From positions 1 to 41,341 of the IMG/VR virus record IMGVR_UViG_3300010883_000097: a stretch of 41,341 nucleotides of DNA. One strand, 5' to 3'. Shown here one piece after another: positions 23,953-33,594 of this stretch (the stretch's first letter is position 1; every line of letters starts with the position of its first letter). The notes below the pieces were generated by a model. The model was not told where the DNA came from. It searched no databases and worked only from the letters and a program-made list of their open reading frames with translations. The position numbers and the translations under genes are program-made. Origin of the DNA: a virus.

Positions 23953-26900
23953 TACAGACAATTGACGTAGGTTTTGAAAAAATAGATAAAATATTACATG
24001 TTGCAGATATACATATTAGGAATTATCAGAGACATAAAGAATATAGAGAAGTATTTAAGCACTTATACAAAGCAGCTAAAGAGCTACCTACAAATAGTTT
24101 AATTTATGTAGCAGGGGATGTTGTTCATAATAAAACAGATATATCACCTGAGCTAATATCTATAACATCTGAGTTCCTTAAGAAGTTAGCAGACATAAGG
24201 CCAACAATAGTAATTACCGGTAACCATGATACTAACTTAAATAATGTAAGTAGGTTGGATGCATTAACACCAATGATTGACAACCTGAATCATAAAGATT
24301 TATATTACTTAAAAGATTCCGGTGTTTACAAATTCGGGGATACACATATCACGGTGTTTAGTATATTTGACCACCCATCACAGTTTATTAAAGCTAACAC
24401 GTTTGAAGCAGAGACAAAAATAGCACTATTTCACGGACCTGTAAAATCATCCAAGACAGACATTGGATACGAAGTAACAGGGGATGAGTATACTGCTGAC
24501 TTGTTTGATGGGTACGATTTATCCCTTCTAGGTGACATTCACAAGCGTCAGTATGTTGATAAAGCAAAAACCATATGCTATCCCGGATCACTCATCCAGC
24601 AAAATTTTGGTGAAGCTTTTGAGCACCATGGATTTGCTGTGTGGGATGTTAAGACGCGTAAGCCAAAATATACAGACATACCTAACAGTTATGGATTTTA
24701 TACCATTGATATAAAGGACGGTATCTTGCCTCCCATCGACGATATACCAAAGTATCCTAGAGTGCGATTACGCACACAGAATACCACGGAGGCTGAGGTT
24801 AAAAACATATTAAAGGTTATAAAAAAGAAGTGCAAAGCAAATGATGTTGTTATTATTAAGCAAGATAAAATAAAAGGTCATGCAACAACAAGTAGAGCAC
24901 TTACCCGAGACGTCCGGGATATAAATTATCAGAATAAATTACTACAAGAGTATATAGATAAAAATCACGATGTGGATGACGTAATGATGCGTCAAATTAG
25001 AGCTATAAATAAAACATTAAACGACCTTCTACAGAATGAAGATATAACCCGATCTGTAACATGGAAGCTAAAGACATTTGAATTTTCAAATATGTTTAGT
25101 TACGGTGATGGTAATTCTATTAATTTTACTAAAGCTAAAGATGTGGTAGGAATATTTGCTCCGAACCATGCAGGTAAGTCAGCTATATTAGACTCACTCG
25201 CGTTCTGTATATTTGATAGATGTAGTAGAGGTAAGCTAGCTACAGACATAATGAACAATAAGAAAAATAATTTCCATTGTAAATTGAATTTCGAGATCGA
25301 TGGTACAGATTATTTTATTGAACGTACAGCAAAGCGTATTTCAAAGGGCTGGATGAAGGGGAAGGTTCGTGTTGATGTAGATTTCTGGTATCTCGATGAA
25401 GATGGAAATAACGTGTCTCTCAATGGAGAGCAACGCAGAGAGACGGATAAAAACATTCAAGGGTATCTAGGTCAGTATGATGACTTTGTATTAACTGCAC
25501 TTTCTGTTCAAAACAATAACACAGGGTTTATTGATAAGTCACAATTCGAGAAAAAGGACCTATTATCACAGTTCTTAGATATAGCTGTGTTTGAAGAGTT
25601 GTATAGTTTAGCTAATGATGAGATACGAGATGTTCAAGCTCTGCTAAAAGATTTTGGTAGCACAGATTACTCGCAGCAACTTGTCGATACAGAAGAGAAG
25701 TTAGAGATCGATGTTAAGAGACATGTGGAGTACGAAGCTGAGAAGTCTATAACTGAAGCAGAAATCTCTGCAGTGCAGAAAGATATATTAACAAAAACAA
25801 AAACATTACATAAACGAGTACCCCTCGATGATGTAAACTTGCTAGAGCTTGAGCTTATAGGATTACAAAATCAAATAGCCACAATTAACACACGGTTAGA
25901 TATAGATGAAAAAATATCGGATGCTAATAAAGAGAAGATCAGTAAAGCTAACAAAATATTAGCAGCATATGATATTGAGGATGTTAATGAAAGGTATGCT
26001 CTATATAATGAGACCGTATCAAAAACGACTGCACTTGAACAAACCCGAGACCACCTTAAGTTAGAAGTCAAGCATAAAATAGATAAGTTAGAAACACATA
26101 GTGATTTTGATCCTACGTGTGACTTCTGTGTGAAGAGGGAGAGTGAATACATACAAATGTCACAAGGTATAAAAGTTGCATTAGAGCAAGACCGAATACA
26201 AGTTAACCATGTATTAGCAGAGCTGAAGACATACACAGAGCATATTGAAAATAATAGCACTGCGGTAGATGATTATAATAAAATTCAACAAATTGGTAAC
26301 CTATTAGTTACTATTGATCGAGAGCGTAGCGCAGGGAGGATAGCCTACTACCAAGCTAAAGACAAGCGCACAGGTATGGAGCATACTGTAAGTAGTATAA
26401 ATAAAAAAATAAAGGCATACCATAGCAACATCCAGGCAATTGAAGAAAATAGAAAAATAAATAAACTTATAGAAGGATTAGCAAGTGTTGAAAATACACT
26501 TAATCATAAGTTGAATTCTATTAATAGTAAGTGCCAACTATGCTACAGTGATGTAAAAGTTCTTAGATCTCACATTAAAGGCATAAACACACAGATTAAA
26601 AAAGCACATACACTTGAGACTAAACTAAAAGCATATGAATATTATCTAGATGCAATTCAGAGAGACGGTATACCGTATGAAATAATATCTGATACATTAC
26701 CCTACCTAGAAGAGGAAATAAATAATATATTATCTCAAATTGTTGACTTCAAATTAATATTTGATGTGGATGGTAAGAACATATTAACATACATTAAGTA
26801 CGGTGATGATAATCAATGGCCTTTAGAGATGACGTCTGGAATGGAAAAGTTTGTATCATCTTTAGCAATTAGGGTAGCATTAAATAATATATCAAGTCTA

Positions 26901-27104
26901 CCACGTCCAACGTTTTTAGCAATTGATGAAGGTTTTGGTAATCTAGATACTAGTAATATTAATTCTATTGCTATGCTATTCGATTATCTAAAACTTCAAT
27001 TTGATTTTATACTAATTATATCACATATCGATATAATGCGTGATATGGTAGACACTACTATAGAAATCAACAGAACAGGTAGCATAAGTAACGTTATTTA
27101 TTAA
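23949..27104 (+). CDS. 47-46: Fused Mre11-type nuclease and Rad50-type ATPase (gp47-gp46)
   Basis: A 1051-residue single chain. Residues 1-290 are a calcineurin-like phosphoesterase with D20-x-H22, D57, N92-H93-D94, H162 and D196-x-H198, the ligands of Mre11/SbcD/gp47. Residues about 371-1051 are Rad50/SbcC/gp46-like: Walker A GIFAPNHAGKS (401-411), a Q-loop near Q521, long coiled coil, signature TSGMEKF (962-968), Walker B FLAIDEGFG (989-997), D-loop LDTSN and H1026. Two CxxC motifs (C724/C727 and C862/C865) occur in the coil, instead of the usual single zinc hook. In T4 these are two genes. The fused protein would process DNA ends for recombination-dependent replication. Confidence 0.9.
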   Translation: MIQTIDVGFEKIDKILHVADIHIRNYQRHKEYREVFKHLYKAAKELPTNSLIYVAGDVVHNKTDISPELISITSEFLKKLADIRPTIVITGNHDTNLNNVSRLDALTPMIDNLNHKDLYYLKDSGVYKFGDTHITVFSIFDHPSQFIKANTFEAETKIALFHGPVKSSKTDIGYEVTGDEYTADLFDGYDLSLLGDIHKRQYVDKAKTICYPGSLIQQNFGEAFEHHGFAVWDVKTRKPKYTDIPNSYGFYTIDIKDGILPPIDDIPKYPRVRLRTQNTTEAEVKNILKVIKKKCKANDVVIIKQDKIKGHATTSRALTRDVRDINYQNKLLQEYIDKNHDVDDVMMRQIRAINKTLNDLLQNEDITRSVTWKLKTFEFSNMFSYGDGNSINFTKAKDVVGIFAPNHAGKSAILDSLAFCIFDRCSRGKLATDIMNNKKNNFHCKLNFEIDGTDYFIERTAKRISKGWMKGKVRVDVDFWYLDEDGNNVSLNGEQRRETDKNIQGYLGQYDDFVLTALSVQNNNTGFIDKSQFEKKDLLSQFLDIAVFEELYSLANDEIRDVQALLKDFGSTDYSQQLVDTEEKLEIDVKRHVEYEAEKSITEAEISAVQKDILTKTKTLHKRVPLDDVNLLELELIGLQNQIATINTRLDIDEKISDANKEKISKANKILAAYDIEDVNERYALYNETVSKTTALEQTRDHLKLEVKHKIDKLETHSDFDPTCDFCVKRESEYIQMSQGIKVALEQDRIQVNHVLAELKTYTEHIENNSTAVDDYNKIQQIGNLLVTIDRERSAGRIAYYQAKDKRTGMEHTVSSINKKIKAYHSNIQAIEENRKINKLIEGLASVENTLNHKLNSINSKCQLCYSDVKVLRSHIKGINTQIKKAHTLETKLKAYEYYLDAIQRDGIPYEIISDTLPYLEEEINNILSQIVDFKLIFDVDGKNILTYIKYGDDNQWPLEMTSGMEKFVSSLAIRVALNNISSLPRPTFLAIDEGFGNLDTSNINSIAMLFDYLKLQFDFILIISHIDIMRDMVDTTIEINRTGSISNVIY

Positions 27105-27111
27105 CCGTTAG

Positions 27112-27120
27112 ATATTTATA
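27112..27120 (+). promoter_or_regulatory. Late promoter candidate (ATATTTATA)
   Basis: ATATTTATA lies just after the recombination gene and 42 bases before the tail gene at 27163, which has GGAGAG as ribosome site. It marks the return from early-type to late-type genes. Confidence 0.55.
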
Positions 27121-27162
27121 TGTGATACCTGCATAAAGTAGGTAGATATACTGGAGAGCCCG

Positions 27163-29205
27163 ATGCTACAACGCCGCGTAGGTAAATTACGACCTGAGTT
27201 TAATGCCACTGTATTGATTAATCAATCGCAGTTTGACTCATCATATTTTAGATTAGATGATGTACCCGATGTATTAACAGCTGGTAAGAACATGTTTAAA
27301 ATATACGGTAATAATGAGCTACTCCAAGCCGGTACAGATATTTCAATTCAAGTCACTGACATCAACGACCAAGCTGTGTACCACCATGTAAACAACTTTG
27401 TCGATACATCAGGTAGGTTAGTAATAGGTATTTGGATATATCCAGAGACACCTCCAGGCCTAGGTAAGATAGAGATCCTAGGAACTGCAATGCAGCGACC
27501 CGATGGCAGAGCTATACCAGTTAACTGGCGCAATCGACCTAATGTCAAGTGGTCTCGTGAGATGGTAATCCAGCCCACAGCTGTTAACAAAACACCCATA
27601 ATATTTCAAACAATACCAGGTATAAAAATATTTGAATACGAGAGAGAGTACTTAACACAAACATACACATCAGGACAATCAATAGCTACACAAACTGTTG
27701 GTGATGTATCGTATACATACAGTGGGTACGGTGATGCATATATGACAATCACAGGAGCTAATTTTTCTGCATCAATGGCAGGAGGGTTGCTAAAAATACC
27801 TGACCCTGGATTCTCACTACCCACCAACTACGAGCTCCAAACTGGTGCTACCACCGAGTACACAAGTTATATTACACAGGTTGTTAATAGCACAACACTT
27901 AAGGTTGATCCCTATGTATTAGCTGTGCAATCAAGTACACCACTAGCTGTGCCTGGGATGGGATTTATACCACCTGCTATATCAACAGTCAACTCTGCAT
28001 ACCCTGTATCAAACTTCGGTCCAGTTTCTAATTACACTATAGAATGGCAACAGGAAGCTACGTATGCTGGAGGGTCTTTAAACTCACAATCATTTGCAAG
28101 TGTAACGTTAAAGAATATTGATCCAATTGTTGGAAAGGTACACTCAATAAAAACATATATGAAAAGTCACGGGTATGCTGATTTTCAGGTAGTAAGTGAA
28201 GAGATATTACAAGAACGCGATTTATTAATAAATGTGTCATCTGCACTAGCATATGATCCTATGGGTGATTTCAAGAGCCAAACGATTGTAGATAATTTCT
28301 GGGCATCATCTTCTGTAAATCAACCTAGCCATACCCCCTACTGCAAACATGACGATTCACAGATGGTATCATCTATGCTTATATCAGGCAGCACCGGGCT
28401 AGCAGGCTCTACAAATTACCCATCTGCACCATTAGCAACAGATCCATTTATTAAGGTGGTAACAAAGACGGGTGTCGACATTTACAAAAACAATGAGTAT
28501 CAAGTTAAGTTTAAAGTTGTAGCAGAGTCAGATACACCAACACAGGTGTCATCATCATTGGTAGATATTTATATATCTGGCAGTAATATAGGATCAACAG
28601 ATGAGCGTAATCTAGGACATAAACTCATAACATTGGAGACTGAGAATACAGCACCTAATCTGGTTACAAACGTATCACAATTTCTTAATATTTCAAGTCT
28701 TGTGTTGTCCTCTGCACCAGTTAATGCTCCTGCAATGTTCGGACTTGCTGGATTTACACCAGGAGTAAACTCATCTATACAAATACCAGCTGGATTTTCA
28801 TCTAACACAGCTCAAACAGTTAACCCTAACATAACATCTGGCATTGACGAGCGGTTATTAGAACTAGTATACACACCGCAATTAGATACCACCGCACATA
28901 TAGTGTTTGCAGTAACGAGAGGTAAGTGGCATTTTTCAAACGTAGAGCTCGAAGGAGCAAATGATTATGGATTTACACCTAATCACACATTTCTAGAGTT
29001 TCCAATACAAACACCTCAAGCAGATGATGTATTAGATTTTAAGTTTGAATTTTATAACACCGCCGGAGAAATAGCTAATATCACGCTAACAACACAGTCA
29101 CTAGATTTTGTAGGAAGTAATTTATTTATTGATGGTAACAGCAATATACTCACAGGAACGGTTATTATCGGAGACGGTATAATAATGCAAGGGGTAATGG
29201 ACTAA
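27163..29205 (+). CDS. Tail/baseplate structural protein, unknown
   Basis: A 680-residue protein. The N-terminus (LRPEFNATVLINQSQFDSSY, then LTAGKNMFKIYG, VYHHVNNFVD, GIWIYPETPPGLGKIEILG, VKWSRE) matches a pattern seen in structural proteins of diverged T4-like phages that precede tail fibres. The central 300 residues are Ser/Thr-rich beta repeats, and the end (NLFIDGNSNILTGTVIIGDG) resembles the collar repeats of fibre proteins. A fibre-connecting baseplate protein (gp10-like position) is plausible. Strong GGAG ribosome site. One exact ATATTTATA copy lies inside the gene (28565-28573), probably by chance. Confidence 0.65.
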   Translation: MLQRRVGKLRPEFNATVLINQSQFDSSYFRLDDVPDVLTAGKNMFKIYGNNELLQAGTDISIQVTDINDQAVYHHVNNFVDTSGRLVIGIWIYPETPPGLGKIEILGTAMQRPDGRAIPVNWRNRPNVKWSREMVIQPTAVNKTPIIFQTIPGIKIFEYEREYLTQTYTSGQSIATQTVGDVSYTYSGYGDAYMTITGANFSASMAGGLLKIPDPGFSLPTNYELQTGATTEYTSYITQVVNSTTLKVDPYVLAVQSSTPLAVPGMGFIPPAISTVNSAYPVSNFGPVSNYTIEWQQEATYAGGSLNSQSFASVTLKNIDPIVGKVHSIKTYMKSHGYADFQVVSEEILQERDLLINVSSALAYDPMGDFKSQTIVDNFWASSSVNQPSHTPYCKHDDSQMVSSMLISGSTGLAGSTNYPSAPLATDPFIKVVTKTGVDIYKNNEYQVKFKVVAESDTPTQVSSSLVDIYISGSNIGSTDERNLGHKLITLETENTAPNLVTNVSQFLNISSLVLSSAPVNAPAMFGLAGFTPGVNSSIQIPAGFSSNTAQTVNPNITSGIDERLLELVYTPQLDTTAHIVFAVTRGKWHFSNVELEGANDYGFTPNHTFLEFPIQTPQADDVLDFKFEFYNTAGEIANITLTTQSLDFVGSNLFIDGNSNILTGTVIIGDGIIMQGVMD

Positions 29206-29208
29206 CAT

Positions 29209-32200
29209 ATGGCTAATATACGGACAAAAGATTACGGTGGATGGAACCACGCAACAGGAAGTGCAGCGACAGGATCTGGATTTATAATATGGTCTGGATC
29301 AATGCAACTATCAAAATCAGATGCATATGTATCTCAGAAAACACAATATTATGGAGTAGGTATAGAAGCTATTGCACATAGTGGAAGCTACTTAAGATTC
29401 CAAACAGACACGGATGGTAATCAAAATCCAGCTCTAGATATAAAAACAAACAAATTTTTCCTAGGATCAGACGCTGCATTTATATCTGGGTCAGGTGATG
29501 GTACAATAGCAATTTCATCTTCTAACTTTGAGTTGAATGAAGGTGGTAGTGTTATAATGCAAGGGCAAATTACAGCTACAGCAGGTGGTACAATTGGCGG
29601 GTTTACAATTGGTTCGGATAATTTAACAGCTACCAATTTTATTCTTAATACAACAGACAAAAAGATATCATTAGGTAATAGTAATGCCATTTTCGTCGCT
29701 GATGCAGATGAAGGAATATGGTTAGGAAATACAGCTCTTGCATCAGCACCATTCAGTGTTACAACCGCCGGCGCACTAACAGCAACATCCGGAGAGATTG
29801 GCGGATTTAGTATAGATGCATCAACATTATCATCATCTAATAATAATCTGATATTGAGAGACACAGGTCAGATAACAGGCTCAGATGTATTATTCACAGG
29901 TGGAAAGATAGCCGGGTGGACTATAAACACCGGAGAATTATCTACAACTGGAGTAACGGTGAGTGCTAGTTACGGAGTAAAGGTAACCAATGGTACAGAT
30001 GATAATAATAATTTTGTAGAATTAAAGTACAAAGCTGCAGACAATTTTGGAATAAAAGGAGTCACTGGCGGTAACACAGTATTCCAATTAGGATCAACAA
30101 ATGATATTGCCGGATGGGTGTTTGATAATGAAAAACTAACCGGTGGTAATTTAACTATACACAAAGAGGGATCAATTAAGTCTAACAACTATGTTTCAAA
30201 CTTTTCGGGATTCGCTTTAACGGCAGCATCGGGAGGATTTCTAGAAGTAGAAAATGCAAAGATACGTGGAACACTATCTACCGCTGTTTTTGAAAAGGAA
30301 ACAGTTAACGCGGTAGGTGGACAATTATATGTGGCAAATTCAACGGCACTCACAGGATCTGTAATTGCAGGGCAAGATAACGACGGAGGGTTATATGCTG
30401 CAACAGACACAACAATGTCGGTGGTTAATGTGTCGGGATTTGCAGCTGGTGAAATCCTATCTATGAAGCGAATCAACGCCACAGGATTTCAGACCGAGTA
30501 TGTGAAAGTAGTTTCATCATCACGCCAAGACTTAAGCAGTGATATTAACTTTGCAGGTAACTTGATGGTTACGAGAGCTTACGGAAATGGTGTTACTGCA
30601 ACAGCTGTTTCACAGTCATTAGGTAATATACCGGGTGGAGCACAACCATACTCCGGATCACAGGTAGTTGTATCCACGGGTAAAATTGGCACTGGATTTA
30701 TCAGATTGAATGCTAACCCAAATGACCAAACAACACCATACATCGATATTGTAGAACGCACAGGTTCAGGTATATATGACCTATCACTCAAGACAAGGTT
30801 AGGTGACTTATCTGGAATCAATGATCCTTCCTTTTCCGACAATGTAACTGGATTTGGAATATACACAGAGAATGGGTACTTCAAAGGAAAGATAGAAGTT
30901 ACTAATCCAGATGGTGATAGTATGAATCAGAACTTCGGTGGACCATCTGGCTCAATAATTCCTGTAACGAAATTAGTACCTGACGGTGAACGAACAGGTT
31001 CGCAGTGGTATCAATCTGCTACTATGAGACATCGGGTAGAGAATGGTAGACTATTAGTCAGTGGATCAGCAACCGCGTGGACCCATGAACTTCGGAGCAA
31101 ACAGAAGTTTAACAGATCAGGTGATCACTCCTTCATAACAGATTTCACGGTTCTGTATGATGGCAACAAAGCTATATTCCTCGGCTTAGGTGCTGCAGCA
31201 AAGTATACATGGGAAGGTGTTAACGAAGCAGCATCTTATGTAAATCTAGATCATGCTGTGTACATCAACAACGCCGACGGGATTGTATATGAGCACGGGG
31301 CTCCTGCTGGTACCACCAACACAGGGCTGAGCAGTGCTTTTGCTGCCGGCACTAAACATAGGATGAAAATAACACCAAACTTGGATGGTGGTGCAAGGTA
31401 TCAATTTTGGTTACATCCTAATCTATCTGCTTCATATTACGACCAAACATCCGATGCGGACACGATCACAGGGGATGTGTTAGATTGGGGGATGACTCCA
31501 AATTCAAGTACAGTGAAGCTTGAAATAGAAAACATACAGGTAACAGCTCCCGGTCAAATGTCAACCGTTATCGAAGGTGATAAAATTACAACCGGTAGAA
31601 TTATATCCACAAACTGGGGTGAATCAGCTGGGTCTGAATTGGACTTAGATGCAGGTACAATTAAATTGGGAGGGTATAGTTCACCACTATTCGAAGTCGA
31701 TACATCAGGGCATGTCTCTGCAAGTGCAGGTAGCATAGGAGGATTTACATTAGGACCAACCTCATTCGCAGCTGGAACATCATTTCAATTATCATCATCA
31801 ACAAACGCGTCTGATCCCGTTTCATTTATATCTTCATCTAATTTTAAAGTATCTGCAGATGGTAGAGTAACGGCTTCCGGGGCAAACATAACAGGTAATA
31901 TAACAGTAACAAATACAGGTGACTTTGCAGGACCATCACTATATGAAAACTTCCAATCCACCCTAGACAACACGAAGTGGATGACCGGAAGTCTAGAACA
32001 ACTACTTAAAGGTGGTACAGATGATTTGGCCGAGTACTCTGGAAGCAAGTTCAGTAACGCAGGATCTACCGCTTATACCGCCGGGTTTGCATCCAACCAA
32101 ATATTCCAACGAGCAAATGCACCCACCCTCGAGTGTGATTTTGTAACAAATGAATACGTAAATACAACATTCATCGGATTTGCATCTGGGGATATGACTT

Positions 32201-33591
32201 TGTCGCAACTCACAACAGCTCCTAACTATAACTTTATCGAAGAGGGAATTCGGATCTCAGGTGGGGATTTAGAGGTTTGGTCTGACACAGATAATAATGA
32301 TACTAGCGCAGAAGCTGGAACCAACGCGTTAGGTGAAAATGTGTATGCTACTCAACATTCAGAAGAGGAGGATGCATTCTGGAAGCTTAGAATAAGTCTC
32401 AAACCGGAGGGTGGAGCAAGATATGAAATGTATAAAAATGGAGACTTAACATCTCCATTCAGTAGTCATGAGACAACTGGAAATACAAGGACAGATGTAA
32501 AAGCCGCTGTATTCGTCAAACAGACCGAACCTGCATACTCTATAATCATAGGTCAATTAGGTATATCCGTACCAATTCAGACAACTAGAATATCCGGTAA
32601 CTCTATATCAACCGGTAAGATACAATCTAATGTTGTGACAGCTACAGCTGGATCTGAAATAGATCTAGATGCGGGAAAAATCTCATTGGGAGGTTCAATT
32701 GCTGCTAATAGTGCAAGTCTAGAATTTAAGAATGAAACATTAAAAATCAGATCTGGGTCACATGTAACATTCGACTCTAACACCGCGACGTTCGATGGTT
32801 CTAATATGGGTAAGATGTTGATGTCAGCTGCCAATATACCTCCTCAACAGTGTGCAGGATATCCATCTACAACCAATTTGGTCAACGATAGTGGAGATGA
32901 TAATCTTGCCGGGGACTTTATATTCAATCCAACAGACGACTATTTGGTCATAATATATTCTGCACACTCATCTAATGCTTCGTTAGCCGCATCTGGTCGC
33001 CATATGCTAAGATTCTATCTACGTATATATGACCCTGAGTTAGCCAATGAGCACGAAGGAGGTTCGTCTGCTGCCGTAGGCGACTACGTACGAAGTTTTT
33101 CTCTATCTGAAGCTATTGGTATGTATAATGCAATTGGAAGTAGTCCGTATGACGGCCCAATCTGGAACGATTCTTCTCAAGCTTACACAGGAGGTTTTAC
33201 AAATGGAGAGATTAATTTCAGGACTCATGTACCTGGGATGGTAGTGATTAAACATAATAATGCTGATAATGGTGAGGATGCTACCCCACTTCAAGGGATG
33301 ATGATTAGGCCCTCTTTAAAAGGCCAATTTTGTGGGGACAACGGCGATACAGGTGTAGGTGTCCCTGGTTCGTCCAACGGTCACAATCTGGTTGTAAGCG
33401 GCGTTGCATATTATGGATGTAATAAACTTCAATTAGAACGAATGACCACTGCAATGGGCCCACAGGTGATTAAGACATACTACACAAGCTCTGTTCCCGG
33501 CACAAATGAAGGTGACAACCCACAGTGGTGGGGAGTGTCGTATAATAATAGTAACAATTGGTATTACAATAAAGGTGGCTTCGGAGGATAA
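29209..33591 (+). CDS. Giant tail-fibre protein with duplicated lectin-like modules
   Basis: A 1460-residue protein. The first third contains fibre repeats of the type GTIGGFTIGSDNL, GEIGGFSIDASTL, KIAGWTINTGEL and DIAGWVFDNEKL (near residues 127, 197, 233 and 299), with another GSIGGFTLG near 842. Two larger beta-sandwich-like modules follow (about 585-790 and 910-1130), each ending in a near-identical stretch: SAGSELDLDAGTIKLGG (near 806) and TAGSEIDLDAGKISLGG (near 1146). The C-terminal 250 residues are Asn/Gly/Tyr-rich, as in receptor-binding tips. The chain probably trimerises into a long host-binding fibre. The duplication suggests growth by module copying. Confidence 0.75.
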   Translation: MANIRTKDYGGWNHATGSAATGSGFIIWSGSMQLSKSDAYVSQKTQYYGVGIEAIAHSGSYLRFQTDTDGNQNPALDIKTNKFFLGSDAAFISGSGDGTIAISSSNFELNEGGSVIMQGQITATAGGTIGGFTIGSDNLTATNFILNTTDKKISLGNSNAIFVADADEGIWLGNTALASAPFSVTTAGALTATSGEIGGFSIDASTLSSSNNNLILRDTGQITGSDVLFTGGKIAGWTINTGELSTTGVTVSASYGVKVTNGTDDNNNFVELKYKAADNFGIKGVTGGNTVFQLGSTNDIAGWVFDNEKLTGGNLTIHKEGSIKSNNYVSNFSGFALTAASGGFLEVENAKIRGTLSTAVFEKETVNAVGGQLYVANSTALTGSVIAGQDNDGGLYAATDTTMSVVNVSGFAAGEILSMKRINATGFQTEYVKVVSSSRQDLSSDINFAGNLMVTRAYGNGVTATAVSQSLGNIPGGAQPYSGSQVVVSTGKIGTGFIRLNANPNDQTTPYIDIVERTGSGIYDLSLKTRLGDLSGINDPSFSDNVTGFGIYTENGYFKGKIEVTNPDGDSMNQNFGGPSGSIIPVTKLVPDGERTGSQWYQSATMRHRVENGRLLVSGSATAWTHELRSKQKFNRSGDHSFITDFTVLYDGNKAIFLGLGAAAKYTWEGVNEAASYVNLDHAVYINNADGIVYEHGAPAGTTNTGLSSAFAAGTKHRMKITPNLDGGARYQFWLHPNLSASYYDQTSDADTITGDVLDWGMTPNSSTVKLEIENIQVTAPGQMSTVIEGDKITTGRIISTNWGESAGSELDLDAGTIKLGGYSSPLFEVDTSGHVSASAGSIGGFTLGPTSFAAGTSFQLSSSTNASDPVSFISSSNFKVSADGRVTASGANITGNITVTNTGDFAGPSLYENFQSTLDNTKWMTGSLEQLLKGGTDDLAEYSGSKFSNAGSTAYTAGFASNQIFQRANAPTLECDFVTNEYVNTTFIGFASGDMTLSQLTTAPNYNFIEEGIRISGGDLEVWSDTDNNDTSAEAGTNALGENVYATQHSEEEDAFWKLRISLKPEGGARYEMYKNGDLTSPFSSHETTGNTRTDVKAAVFVKQTEPAYSIIIGQLGISVPIQTTRISGNSISTGKIQSNVVTATAGSEIDLDAGKISLGGSIAANSASLEFKNETLKIRSGSHVTFDSNTATFDGSNMGKMLMSAANIPPQQCAGYPSTTNLVNDSGDDNLAGDFIFNPTDDYLVIIYSAHSSNASLAASGRHMLRFYLRIYDPELANEHEGGSSAAVGDYVRSFSLSEAIGMYNAIGSSPYDGPIWNDSSQAYTGGFTNGEINFRTHVPGMVVIKHNNADNGEDATPLQGMMIRPSLKGQFCGDNGDTGVGVPGSSNGHNLVVSGVAYYGCNKLQLERMTTAMGPQVIKTYYTSSVPGTNEGDNPQWWGVSYNNSNNWYYNKGGFGG
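31624..32694 (+). repeat. Diverged internal duplication in fibre gene
   Basis: The coding block around 31624-31674 (SAGSELDLDAGTIKLGG) recurs around 32644-32694 (TAGSEIDLDAGKISLGG), about 1020 bases apart, each preceded by a STGRI/STGKI segment and a beta-sandwich-like module containing GGARY. The DNA has diverged, so the duplication is old. Confidence 0.65.
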
Positions 33592-33594
33592 CAG

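Noticed and set aside
28565-28573. Exact ATATTTATA inside the tail gene at 27163
   Set aside because: It is within coding sequence far from any start; about one chance copy is expected in a window of this size and composition.
29421-29864. Long minus-strand open frame (147 codons) opposite the giant fibre gene, and similar ones to 34.9 kb
   Set aside because: They are antisense to repetitive Gly/Ser/Thr-rich coding sequence, have no ribosome sites and encode low-complexity sequence.
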